From the NCBI RefSeq assembly GCF_003208655.1, contig NZ_QKLU01000001.1, positions 1,027,840-1,091,839 of the forward strand: 64,000 nucleotides of DNA. Reading direction: 5' to 3'. Of the stretch, positions 25,822 through 33,971 are shown one piece after another; the first letter of the stretch is position 1; the number at the start of each line of letters is the position of its first letter. This stretch comes from Pedobacter nutrimenti (GTDB taxonomy: Bacteria > Bacteroidota > Bacteroidia > Sphingobacteriales > Sphingobacteriaceae). The position numbers and the translations under genes were made by a program. The notes under the pieces were generated by a model, which saw only the letters and a list, made by a program, of their open reading frames with translations, did no database searches and was not told where the DNA came from.

Positions 25822-26952
25822 TTACAAAGATTTAACACAACGAAAACCGGTATTCTCCAAAGCAGAATCCGGCGACGACTTCATCCGGGAAGAAACCCGG
25901 TATCCTTTACAATAAGATGCATTGCACATATAAGAGCCACCACGGCAAACTTTTTTGGGCGTATTGGGTTCTTCAGGATCGTAACTGGTTGAAGGGCCCT
26001 TAGGATCTATACTTAATTTACCTTTCGCTTTTTGATAATAATCAGGCCTGTACCAATCCGAAACCCATTCCCATACATTACCGGCCATGTCATAAAGACC
26101 ATAAGCATTTGGCGCAAAAGACTTTACTTTTGCCAGCCCGCTATACTGGTCCCAGACAGTATTTTTATCCGGAAAATGTCCCTGCCAGGTATTGGCTTTG
26201 GGTTTTCCCTTTTCTATATCTTCGGACCCCCATGGAAAATCCTGTTTTTGTAAACCACCTCTGGCCGCATATTCCCACTGGGCCTCCGTAGGCAGTCTTT
26301 TACCCGCCCAGCGGGCATAGGCATTTGCATCTTCCCAGGAAACCTGTACGACCGGTAAATGCTCTTTTCCTTTGATATTGCTGGTGGGTCCCTGCGGATG
26401 CTTCCAGCTTGCCCCTTTGGTCCAGCTCCACCATTGTGCCGCATTGTCCAGCGCTACAGGATGTGCCGGTGGTGTAAAAGTAAGTGCGGCAGGGACCAAT
26501 ACCTCATCAGCGGGCCTGGGGGTTCCGGGTGGCAGCTGTTTTTTAATCTCTTCCCAGTCCGGTTTCCGCTCCGCCTGGGTGAGGTAACCGGTTTCCTCTA
26601 CAAAACGGGCAAATTGTGCGTTGGTCACTTCGGTTTCATCCATATAAAAATCAGGGATCCGGACCTTATGCAGGGGGTATTCGTCCTCCCTGCCCTCCGC
26701 ATTGGCAGAACCCATCTCAAAGTCTCCGCCTTTAATCAATACCATCCCAATGTGTTTGTGATCAGAAACTGTAAGGGGAATACTTTTTTCCTTGCCCGCC
26801 CCTGGCCCATACCGGGAAGGCATGCCCGCATGACAGCTGGCCACCGCATCTTTACCCGCAGAACGCCGGGTCAGGTCTTGCTGTTGTTTTGCAGCAGGCC
26901 TGCAGGAAAACAACAGCAACAAGACATAAACGGTATTTCTTATCGGCTTCAT
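25822..26952 (-). CDS. Formylglycine-generating enzyme (sulfatase maturase), lipoprotein form
   Basis: A 376-residue FGE/SUMF1-type protein. The family core runs from about residue 70 (MVLIKGGDFEMGS) through DETEVTNAQFARFVEETGYL, VSWEDANAYARWAGKRLPTE and AGNVWEWVSDW to the end. The copper-binding pair is present in RGGSYMCNASYCKGYRVSSR (Cys343 and Cys348), so it should be catalytic, oxidising the sulfatase Cys to formylglycine with O2. It has a lipoprotein signal (LLLLFSC, Cys17), pointing to a periplasm-facing anchor. It heads the sulfatase locus and should activate all three sulfatases. Confidence 0.92.
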   Translation of the reverse strand: MKPIRNTVYVLLLLFSCRPAAKQQQDLTRRSAGKDAVASCHAGMPSRYGPGAGKEKSIPLTVSDHKHIGMVLIKGGDFEMGSANAEGREDEYPLHKVRIPDFYMDETEVTNAQFARFVEETGYLTQAERKPDWEEIKKQLPPGTPRPADEVLVPAALTFTPPAHPVALDNAAQWWSWTKGASWKHPQGPTSNIKGKEHLPVVQVSWEDANAYARWAGKRLPTEAQWEYAARGGLQKQDFPWGSEDIEKGKPKANTWQGHFPDKNTVWDQYSGLAKVKSFAPNAYGLYDMAGNVWEWVSDWYRPDYYQKAKGKLSIDPKGPSTSYDPEEPNTPKKVCRGGSYMCNASYCKGYRVSSRMKSSPDSALENTGFRCVKSL

Positions 26953-27263
26953 TTGAAATTTATTGAATAAAAAAAGTGTTGTACAAAAGACTGCAGCAGC
27001 AATATATCTTACACAAACATCAGAATAGTAATTTTAATTTACGCAAACGTTTGTTTAACCCTAACCTGCAAAGATAAAATTCATAAATTATTCTTTTTTT
27101 TTGGCGCCGGATCTTTTTTTATAACAGCAGCAAACAGTAAAGCGGAAAATCTGACCAGTTTTCCGAAGGTAAAATTTTCTTCGAAACACTTACTGTGTTT
27201 CCAGCCATTTTTATTAAATTTATACGTTAACCGTTTATTAAAGCCACCATTGACCGCTCTCCA
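26953..27263. other. Divergent intergenic region (FGE and orphan 861-aa gene)
   Basis: About 310 bases hold the promoters of two divergent genes. The clearest element is the palindrome at 27044-27053. I could not fix a TAnnTTTG box with a matching -33 for either gene. Confidence 0.5.
27044..27053. promoter_or_regulatory. Palindrome CAAACGTTTG upstream of FGE gene
   Basis: A perfect 10-bp palindrome about 90 bp before the FGE ATG. Its core recurs with one change at 25765-25776, before the sulfatase gene. The shape is like a LacI/GalR operator. Confidence 0.4.
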
Positions 27264-29849
27264 ATGTTTAGCCACCTGTCCTCTCAAGAAAAGCGTTTAT
27301 CGTCCGCCTCTGCCCATCATACAGGGTCCGGGGGACGCTCCTTACCTTCACCACAAACATTGTCAGGTGCCCCTATCCAGTTTACCCTCGAAGATGCCCA
27401 GCGTAAATGGGACCAGTGGTATAGGTCTCCCAATGTGGAAGAGGAAAAAATAAGGCAATATATACAGGCAAAAAAGAGGGGTTGGGCCATCCTTAAAAGG
27501 GAGCTGAACAAGGAACCAGTACAGCCTGAGGGAATGATTGAAGAGGTCCAGGAAGAACATGATGAAAATTCAATGCAGGTGACTGGCGAGCAAGGCCATG
27601 ACATGCAGGATGAACATGACGAAAATTCAATGCAGGTGACCGACGATCAGCCTGACTTTCAAATTCATCCTGATGATCAGGAAACCTATGATGATATTGT
27701 TGACAAGCAATCCAAACCGATCAGTGAGCGTTCCCAAAAACTGGAAACCGATATACGTAAGTTTAACGCTGTAGCTATTCGTTCAGGAAATGCCACCAAG
27801 GACGGGCATCATCAAGTGGCCATACCCCTGAATACTTTCTTCAAAAAAAATGCGCCACCAGGTTACAATACCTCCTCCGAAAATGAAAAAGATGATGATC
27901 AAGAGGAGGAAACTGAAGGCAATACATATCAGTACGATGTTCAATATGAAAGAGATTTCTCGTTCGGGTTATCGGGAGACCCGCTCAACAAACGAAGAGA
28001 GAAAACAGATTATTTCAGGGCCCCTTTTGCACATAAGCATGTGCTTCGTGAAACGCATGAAAAAAGTTTAAGCAAATATTTAAAGACAGAGCTTCCCCAT
28101 AAGAGTAAAGAAATTGGGGGCAAACAGGTTTATGTCAGCTTCTACGTGGAGGAAGCTCCTGGAAACAAACTCAAAATTACCGGTCCGGAGGGCTCTTATG
28201 ACAATGAGAAAATGCTGGGCTCCAGGTCCGGAAAAACAGTCGTACAGCGCAGGATCAATGTTGCAGGGCATCAGCTGATTCTGTGGGTTAATGCAGATAG
28301 CGCTGGTCATCAGTCCCGGTACAATGCCAGTGCCATAGTCCCTAATCTGGTACAATATGAGCAGATTATGAGCGCATTAAAGATGAATTCCACAGTCGAT
28401 GTGGACCCTTCGGTTAATATTGAAGAAAAATCATTTCGTTCAGATACACGTAAAGCAGTTTTAGGCACCAAACCTGAAGCATTACCCAGCGCCAATTATA
28501 AACAGGAGGTATTGGACAACAGAAGGCAACTGGTGACAGAGGTTTCAAACACCATTAACACTCAGGTAAAGAATCAATACATGCGGGCCATTACTTCTCA
28601 AACTCAACAGGATTTTATTCAGTATCCCTGCCTGGTGCTTGAACCACTGCCGAACTACACCCTTGAATTTGGCGGATTGGCGAAAGAAATGATGGATGAA
28701 TTAAAAAAGAAAATTGTTTTCACCTTCCACAATACTTATTCGATCAGTTTCGCCAATCGCGCCAGTTTCGGCTTTGCTTACCCCACTGTAGGAGATGTAG
28801 GCGTAAGCATCCGGATTTGGCCCGGCCTTATTCCTTCGGCAACATTTTCCCATATGATCCTGAAAGTCCTTAAAATAGCCGGCTTATTGGACAATAAATT
28901 TGAAAATAAATTTGATGGCAAAGAAGATAAAGGTGCACCACTTGTTCTTGCCCTAAAATTGGCCATAATAAGGGCAAAGGAAAGATTTCGCCGTTATCAG
29001 GAAATAAAACAGTCCAAAGGGAGCAACAACCTGGTCGAAAAAGACACTTATAAATGGGTGAACAACCGCATTACCTCGAATGTGATCAAGGCTGAAACGC
29101 TGGTCATTGCATTGGCAAAAAAACCTGGCGATCTGGATTTAATTAAACGGGCCATCCGTACTTTGGAAAACCTAAATGAATATGAACAGGTTCAGGCAGG
29201 TGTTGAAGAACAGCAACATGAAGGTCCTGAACCGGAAAGAAAACTGAGCCTCTCTACTACATTTAAATTGCGTTCTGTAAACAGGACTGTGCAGGATTAT
29301 GAACTGGTCAGTGAAACCATATGCAGTTCGGGTATGGATGCTTACCGTAAGGCCTTAGAAACCATTGGGCATACCCAAACAGACTCTTCCAGGCTGTATT
29401 TTGAAACCTCAAAAGTAAACAAAACCATAGCCAACAATTCCAAGGGTCTTGTAAAATCCGGATCGGTTACCAAAATGCAAGACCCTTCTTATAACTTTGT
29501 CAGTCATAAAGACTTAACCAGTGACATTTCCTACGAATGGGAAAAGGACAATGGTTATCCTGGCGTTCACATTTACGATCTGACCAATACCCCGATTGAT
29601 GTCGCTATTTCTAAAGCCAGTCCGGGAACGCCCAGTGTCATTGTTCTTTTTGAAAGCCTGTCCAAACATTTTCAGTTTGGCATGGATAAAACGACCATAG
29701 GCCGGTTAATTGTTTATGTGAAAACATCCAGAAAAAACCAGGAAAGAGTAACCTTACTGACCAATAAGTTCAAACAACTTCAGGACGCGCCCATGCCCAA
29801 TTATTTCCTGAACCATATGGCGCTCCAAAATGACTTATTTGGTGAATAA
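27264..29849 (+). CDS. Orphan 861-residue protein of unknown function
   Basis: I do not recognise this protein. It has no signal peptide or membrane helix and is charged and soluble. Residues 1-40 are Ser/Pro/Gly-rich and end in GAPIQFT. Residues 90-240 are acidic and low in complexity, with a duplicated HDENSMQVT motif. From about 230 on it looks folded: FYVEEAPGNKLKITGPEG, VGDVGVSIRIWPGL and a C-terminal part with GYPGVHIYDLTNTPIDVAIS. The N-terminus recalls linker-like starts of Bacteroidota proteins loaded into contractile injection systems, but no such genes are nearby. It converges with chrA, with a 15-bp overlap. Confidence 0.85.
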   Translation: MFSHLSSQEKRLSSASAHHTGSGGRSLPSPQTLSGAPIQFTLEDAQRKWDQWYRSPNVEEEKIRQYIQAKKRGWAILKRELNKEPVQPEGMIEEVQEEHDENSMQVTGEQGHDMQDEHDENSMQVTDDQPDFQIHPDDQETYDDIVDKQSKPISERSQKLETDIRKFNAVAIRSGNATKDGHHQVAIPLNTFFKKNAPPGYNTSSENEKDDDQEEETEGNTYQYDVQYERDFSFGLSGDPLNKRREKTDYFRAPFAHKHVLRETHEKSLSKYLKTELPHKSKEIGGKQVYVSFYVEEAPGNKLKITGPEGSYDNEKMLGSRSGKTVVQRRINVAGHQLILWVNADSAGHQSRYNASAIVPNLVQYEQIMSALKMNSTVDVDPSVNIEEKSFRSDTRKAVLGTKPEALPSANYKQEVLDNRRQLVTEVSNTINTQVKNQYMRAITSQTQQDFIQYPCLVLEPLPNYTLEFGGLAKEMMDELKKKIVFTFHNTYSISFANRASFGFAYPTVGDVGVSIRIWPGLIPSATFSHMILKVLKIAGLLDNKFENKFDGKEDKGAPLVLALKLAIIRAKERFRRYQEIKQSKGSNNLVEKDTYKWVNNRITSNVIKAETLVIALAKKPGDLDLIKRAIRTLENLNEYEQVQAGVEEQQHEGPEPERKLSLSTTFKLRSVNRTVQDYELVSETICSSGMDAYRKALETIGHTQTDSSRLYFETSKVNKTIANNSKGLVKSGSVTKMQDPSYNFVSHKDLTSDISYEWEKDNGYPGVHIYDLTNTPIDVAISKASPGTPSVIVLFESLSKHFQFGMDKTTIGRLIVYVKTSRKNQERVTLLTNKFKQLQDAPMPNYFLNHMALQNDLFGE
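27555..27641 (+). repeat. Tandem duplication, 57-nt period, inside the orphan gene
   Basis: A 30-nt block starting GAACATGA at 27555 recurs with two changes at 27612. The spacing of 57 nt is exactly 19 codons, and both copies encode EHDENSMQVT. This is an in-frame duplication in the acidic linker. Confidence 0.8.
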
Positions 29850-31163
29850 AATTGACAAAAACCCATACAGGACACTCAATAAGATCAGATAAATCACATT
29901 CCACCTAAACTTAAACAGCAACACCATTGATACCACCACCCATATCAGTGCTGTGAGATCTATTTTACTCCAGGTTAAAACACCCGGGAACAATACCTGC
30001 CTGCCCAAAAACAGGGTTAAGTTCAGGATCACCCCCACCACTGCGGCAGTAACAAAACCAAGGACATCTTTAATCAAAGCATTTTCCCTGCTTTTCTCCA
30101 GCAGCGGTCCTCCTACAAAAATAAATAGAAAAGAGGGCAGAAAAGTATAAAAAGCGGTGGCCAAAAGTCCAATACCTCCCATCATTAAAGATCCTCCAAA
30201 ATGGTTAAAACCAGCCATAAAACCGACGTAACAAACCACAATGATCAGGGGTCCAGGCGTGGTTTCGGCCAAAGCAAAACCATCGACCATCTGCGATTTA
30301 CTTAACCAGTTAAACTTGGATACACTAAACTGGGCTACATAGGGCAATACCGTATAAGACCCCCCAATGGTAAACAGGGCTGTTTGGGTAAAAAACAGGA
30401 TGAGTCCGTTCCAGAATGTAAAATCACCAGCCCAGAAGTAAAAGGCCGTCCATGGTAATGCCCACAGCGCTATAAAAAACGCCACTTGCTTGAGCAGCAA
30501 CTTCACACTAAAATGTTTTCCCGGTCCGGGAGAAGTTTGATTGATATAGTAGTCCTGTTCACTGGCCTGTTCCACCTCCTGCCCCGCGGCCCCTCTGTAT
30601 ATTAATGCCGGCCAGGACCAGCGGATCAACAAGGCCAGAACGATGGTCCCAAGGATAATGTAGGGCATGGGCATATTAAAAAAGAAAATACAGCAAAAGG
30701 CCAGTGCAGCCAAAACATAATGCAGCACAGTGTGTAGGGCCTTGCGGCCCACGCTCCATAGTGCATGGAGCACAATAACCACAACCGCAGGCTTTAAACC
30801 GCTAAAAATGGCATTCATCCAGGATTGTTGACCATAGGTCACATAGACCAGGCTCAATCCCAGCAGGATAAACATAGAAGGAAGGATAAAAAACAAACCA
30901 GCCAATATCCCGCCCTTTTTCCCATGGAGCTGCCAGCCGATGTAAATGGCCACCTGCTGTGCTTCCGGCCCCGGCAAAAGCATACATAAACTCAGTGCAT
31001 GGAAAAACCTGCTGGCTGAAATCCATTTCTTTTTCTCCACCAAAAAATTATACATGATGTGCACATGGCCCAATGTTCCGCCGAAACTGATCCAACCCAG
31101 TTTAAACCAAAATGTTAAAGCTTCTTTAAAGGACGGTTCGGGTAATTTATTATTTTTATGCAT
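29835..31163 (-). CDS. Chromate transporter family protein (ChrA-like)
   Basis: A 442-residue two-domain membrane protein of the CHR family. The first half has LGWISFGGTLGHVHIMYNFL, SLCMLLPGPEAQQVAIYIGW and several helices; the second repeats the pattern (TIGGSYTVLPYVAQF, ALAETTPGPLIIVVCYVGFM). It should export chromate or a related oxyanion with the proton gradient. The first conserved loop reads FGGTLGHVH where most CHR proteins have FGGPAGQ, so substrate use may differ. It overlaps the orphan gene tail to tail by 15 bp. Confidence 0.88.
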   Translation of the reverse strand: MHKNNKLPEPSFKEALTFWFKLGWISFGGTLGHVHIMYNFLVEKKKWISASRFFHALSLCMLLPGPEAQQVAIYIGWQLHGKKGGILAGLFFILPSMFILLGLSLVYVTYGQQSWMNAIFSGLKPAVVVIVLHALWSVGRKALHTVLHYVLAALAFCCIFFFNMPMPYIILGTIVLALLIRWSWPALIYRGAAGQEVEQASEQDYYINQTSPGPGKHFSVKLLLKQVAFFIALWALPWTAFYFWAGDFTFWNGLILFFTQTALFTIGGSYTVLPYVAQFSVSKFNWLSKSQMVDGFALAETTPGPLIIVVCYVGFMAGFNHFGGSLMMGGIGLLATAFYTFLPSFLFIFVGGPLLEKSRENALIKDVLGFVTAAVVGVILNLTLFLGRQVLFPGVLTWSKIDLTALIWVVVSMVLLFKFRWNVIYLILLSVLYGFLSILFTK

Positions 31164-31546
31164 ACAGATAAATCAGGATAAACAAAGCCTGATTTTAAGA
31201 CCTAGCTGTGGCCATTTTGGTAAGTAAAAAACTTGCATTTTTATCCCTATAAATTTACAAAAAATAAGCCTTAAAACCATCAAAAACCTCATAAATAAGA
31301 AAAGAAAATGTCTATTTTCGGAATTTGTTAGTCCGGATATCCCCAGGTCTGAAAAAATGGAATTACCGTGACCATCGACCGTAACAAATTAAGCCTCTAT
31401 ATGGAAAAAACAGCCCTGGCGGGAATTGAATACCCGAGGCAGCAGAAATGGCAAAAATACCCCCGGAAAATCTCGCAAAGCACCAGCCTGTTTAACCGGT
31501 TTATGGACTAATTTTGAAAGGAATACCTTAAACTAAAACCATTGCT
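31164..31546. other. Intergenic region with one doubtful small ORF
   Basis: About 380 bases upstream of chrA and of the VOC gene, so both promoters lie here. The right half holds a possible 47-codon ORF (31368-31511). No strong dyad is seen. Confidence 0.5.
31368..31511 (+). CDS. Possible 47-residue small ORF or gene remnant
   Basis: A GTG at 31368 opens a frame of 47 codons ending TAA at 31511, 35 bp before the VOC gene. The peptide includes LSLYMEKTALAGIEYPRQQK and is basic near its end. The internal ATG at 31401 would give 36 residues. The composition looks protein-like, but I recognise no family; it may be the tail of a decayed gene. Confidence 0.3.
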   Translation: MTIDRNKLSLYMEKTALAGIEYPRQQKWQKYPRKISQSTSLFNRFMD

Positions 31547-31933
31547 ATGAAAACAAAAAAAATATGGGCCAATTTCAGCGTCAGGGACCTGCAGCGCAGC
31601 ACTAAATTTTACACCCAACTTGGATTTAAACCAAACGGATCCTCTGACCAGCTGACCAGCTTCTTTTTTGGCGACGAGAACTTTATCATCCATTTCTTTT
31701 TAAAAGATGTACTTGAACCTGCCATGAAAGGCCCAATTACAGATACCAGCTCCGGAAATGAGATTATATTTACCCTTTCGGCCGATAGTAAACAGGAAGT
31801 CAACGATTGGGAAAAACAGGTGCAGCAAGCCGGAGGGACTATTGTTTCCAAACCGGAAGCTTTTGGGGCCGGTTATTATGGTTTCGTATTCGCCGATCCC
31901 GATGGGCATAAATTCAATGTATTTTATATGTAG
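31547..31933 (+). CDS. VOC family (glyoxalase/bleomycin-resistance-like) protein
   Basis: A 128-residue protein with the paired beta-alpha-beta-beta-beta modules of the VOC fold. It starts IWANFSVRDLQRSTKFYTQL and ends GYYGFVFADPDGHKFNVFYM, the typical last strand. Metal ligands seen in glyoxalase I are only partly recognisable, so the activity is uncertain. It is single and ends at a strong bidirectional terminator. Confidence 0.88.
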   Translation: MKTKKIWANFSVRDLQRSTKFYTQLGFKPNGSSDQLTSFFFGDENFIIHFFLKDVLEPAMKGPITDTSSGNEIIFTLSADSKQEVNDWEKQVQQAGGTIVSKPEAFGAGYYGFVFADPDGHKFNVFYM

Positions 31934-31943
31934 AACAGGCTAA

Positions 31944-31981
31944 TTTGCAAAAGAGCGCTCCTGGGAGCGCTCTTTTGCAAA
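31944..31981. terminator. Strong bidirectional terminator
   Basis: A perfect 18-bp stem: arms 31944-31961 and 31964-31981 with a 2-nt loop, containing AAGAGCGCTCC and its complement. It lies between the convergent VOC (stop 31933) and histidine kinase (stop 31984) genes, with A/T flanks usable in both directions. Confidence 0.88.
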
Positions 31982-31983
31982 AT

Positions 31984-33204
31984 CTATTCCTCTAACTGTT
32001 TTTTAAAAGGTATGCTAACGTTAAAACATGCACCGGAGCCCGGCTGGTTGTGCGCCTCCATCCTGCCGCCCAGACCATGAACCAGTTGCCTGACCAAAGC
32101 CAGCCCGAACCCGTAACCTGTTTCACCTTGGGTACCGCTGGTACTTAAATGCTGGCCGTCTTCCAGATGCTGCAGGGCCTGTTCGCTGATGCCTGCACCC
32201 GTATCTGAAATCATCAATTCGAGCAGATGCCCCTGCTGCTGTTCAATTAAAGCCAGATGAACTTTAACTGTTCCATTTTCCGGACTGAACTTAATTGCAT
32301 TGGAAATCAGATTGCCCGTAATTTGCAGCAGTTTATTTTTAGGAAAAGAAGACAAGGTATCCCCCTGCTTCACCTGTATCTGTAAATTGATCCCCTTGTT
32401 TTTTGCCTGGACCTCATAGAGGTCCTGCAATTTGCATTTAAATACACTCAGGTTCATTTCATGATCCGACAGCTTGCGCTGCTGCTGTTCTTCACTAAGA
32501 ATCTCATCAGCGAGCTCCAACAACGATTTACTGCTTTTGTGAATGAGCTGAATAAAGTCCAGTACTTCACTCAGGGTATTGGCATTGCCTTGCTGGGCAA
32601 TAATATTGGACAAGCCTATAATCCCGGCCAGCGGGCCGCGAATGTCATGGGCCACTTTACTTTTTGTTTCCCTGGCATTTTTGACCTGACTTTGCAGTTC
32701 CCTGATGGACTGATAAGTATGAAGACGGCTGATCACCTGGCCGGCAATAATTTTCAGCATTTCGATCTTCTCGGGGCTGAAATTTTTGGGTTGCTTATCG
32801 ACAACACACAGGGAGCCGATCTGAAAACCTCCGGCATCTGTGATCGGCACCCCCAGATAATAGCGGAGGGCTAAAGGCGGTTTCGTAAAATCTTTATCCT
32901 TGAACCGCTCGTCGAGTAACAAGTCTGAAACTTCAAACTGCGATTGGCCCATAATGGTATACTGACAGAGGGATTCTTCCCTTGGTGTTTGCTGTATGTC
33001 CAGCCCCTGGCCCGAAATGGTCCATGTTGTATAGGCATCAATAAGGTTAATGAGTGAAATTTCTGTTCCTGCTACTTTAGCAGTCAGCCTGGCCAGGTCT
33101 TTGAATTCTTCAGAAAGTTCGGAATAATCCAGGTCAAGCTCTGATAAGCTCAACAACCTTTGCCCCTCATTTTTTGGTATTGGAAAAGTATCTTGTAGTA
33201 TCAT
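31984..33204 (-). CDS. Cytosolic GAF-domain sensor histidine kinase
   Basis: A 406-residue kinase without a signal or membrane helix. The GAF domain is at about residues 20-165 (SLCQYTIMGQSQFEVSDLLL, PLALRYYLGVPITDAGGFQI and GSLCVVDKQP, a typical GAF end). HisKA has KVAHDIRGPLAGIIGLSNII with the phosphorylated His, followed by an HATPase with GNLISNAIKFSPENGTV and SDTGAGIS, ending GYGFGLALVRQLVHGLGG. It would sense a small molecule or redox state. No response regulator is adjacent. Confidence 0.92.
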   Translation of the reverse strand: MILQDTFPIPKNEGQRLLSLSELDLDYSELSEEFKDLARLTAKVAGTEISLINLIDAYTTWTISGQGLDIQQTPREESLCQYTIMGQSQFEVSDLLLDERFKDKDFTKPPLALRYYLGVPITDAGGFQIGSLCVVDKQPKNFSPEKIEMLKIIAGQVISRLHTYQSIRELQSQVKNARETKSKVAHDIRGPLAGIIGLSNIIAQQGNANTLSEVLDFIQLIHKSSKSLLELADEILSEEQQQRKLSDHEMNLSVFKCKLQDLYEVQAKNKGINLQIQVKQGDTLSSFPKNKLLQITGNLISNAIKFSPENGTVKVHLALIEQQQGHLLELMISDTGAGISEQALQHLEDGQHLSTSGTQGETGYGFGLALVRQLVHGLGGRMEAHNQPGSGACFNVSIPFKKQLEE

Positions 33205-33300
33205 TTGTTCGTTGGTACAATATTATTATACTTTACGATACCAAGCAAGCAAGAGATTAAAAATTATTCTTTCAGAAAGGCCTTAAAACAAATCAAAGTT

Positions 33301-33804
33301 CTATAGATTCTTTGGGGGCTCAATCTGAAAAGTCTGCTCTACTTTTTTTAACCGTTTAAGCTCACAGATGCGGTATAATTTTTTGATCAGGGGCTCCAGG
33401 ATCGGAGGCTCAAACATCGTTGTTATTTCTTTCCGATCCCCTTTACTGTACAGGATAATCGTTTTTTTCGAACCATCGCAGCACAGGCTACTATCCGACT
33501 GTAAGGTATCAAACCGGATGCGGTTGAGTTCATTTAAGATTTTCTGAAACTCCTTTTTAGAAAGTTTGCCAATAAAATAACCCATTTTTGCGGTGTCCTC
33601 CTGATACAGAACGGCTCCTTTTCGGTCATCAAATACTGTTTCTGCAAAAAGCTTAACATTTCTTGCCCCGTCTAATTCCATGTGGTAAACCGGACAGGTA
33701 CCAAAGCAGATAGAGGTATGAAAAATCAGTTTATCGATAACCAGCGTCTGACTTTTGCAGGAGAGGAACAACAATAAAAAGGTCAGGGTAAATAGCGTCT
33801 TCAT
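33301..33804 (-). CDS. DUF6438 lipoprotein
   Basis: A 167-residue lipoprotein (lipobox LFLSC, Cys16). HTSICFGTCPVYHMELDGAR is the DUF6438 signature (C-x-G-x-CP-x-Y), with a pair of cysteines that may form a disulfide or bind metal. A second Cys pair occurs in SSLCCDGSKKT. The function of the family is unknown. It is monocistronic. The signal places it in the outer membrane, facing the periplasm or the surface. Confidence 0.8.
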   Translation of the reverse strand: MKTLFTLTFLLLFLSCKSQTLVIDKLIFHTSICFGTCPVYHMELDGARNVKLFAETVFDDRKGAVLYQEDTAKMGYFIGKLSKKEFQKILNELNRIRFDTLQSDSSLCCDGSKKTIILYSKGDRKEITTMFEPPILEPLIKKLYRICELKRLKKVEQTFQIEPPKNL

Positions 33805-33971
33805 AAATACATTTAATATTTAAATATAAGACATAAAAGCAGCAGATTCAAACTCGATAAAACCTTTCCCCCCTTAGGCCAAGTCTGCTTTATCCAGAAT
33901 CTGCCTGATAAAAAACAAATCATGTTTCCGGTTTTTATGCTGTGGCATGAAACAACTATATTTGCGGGTAC

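Noticed and set aside
26359..26970. Plus-strand frame over the FGE gene
   Set aside because: Antisense to a well-conserved FGE, low-complexity translation.
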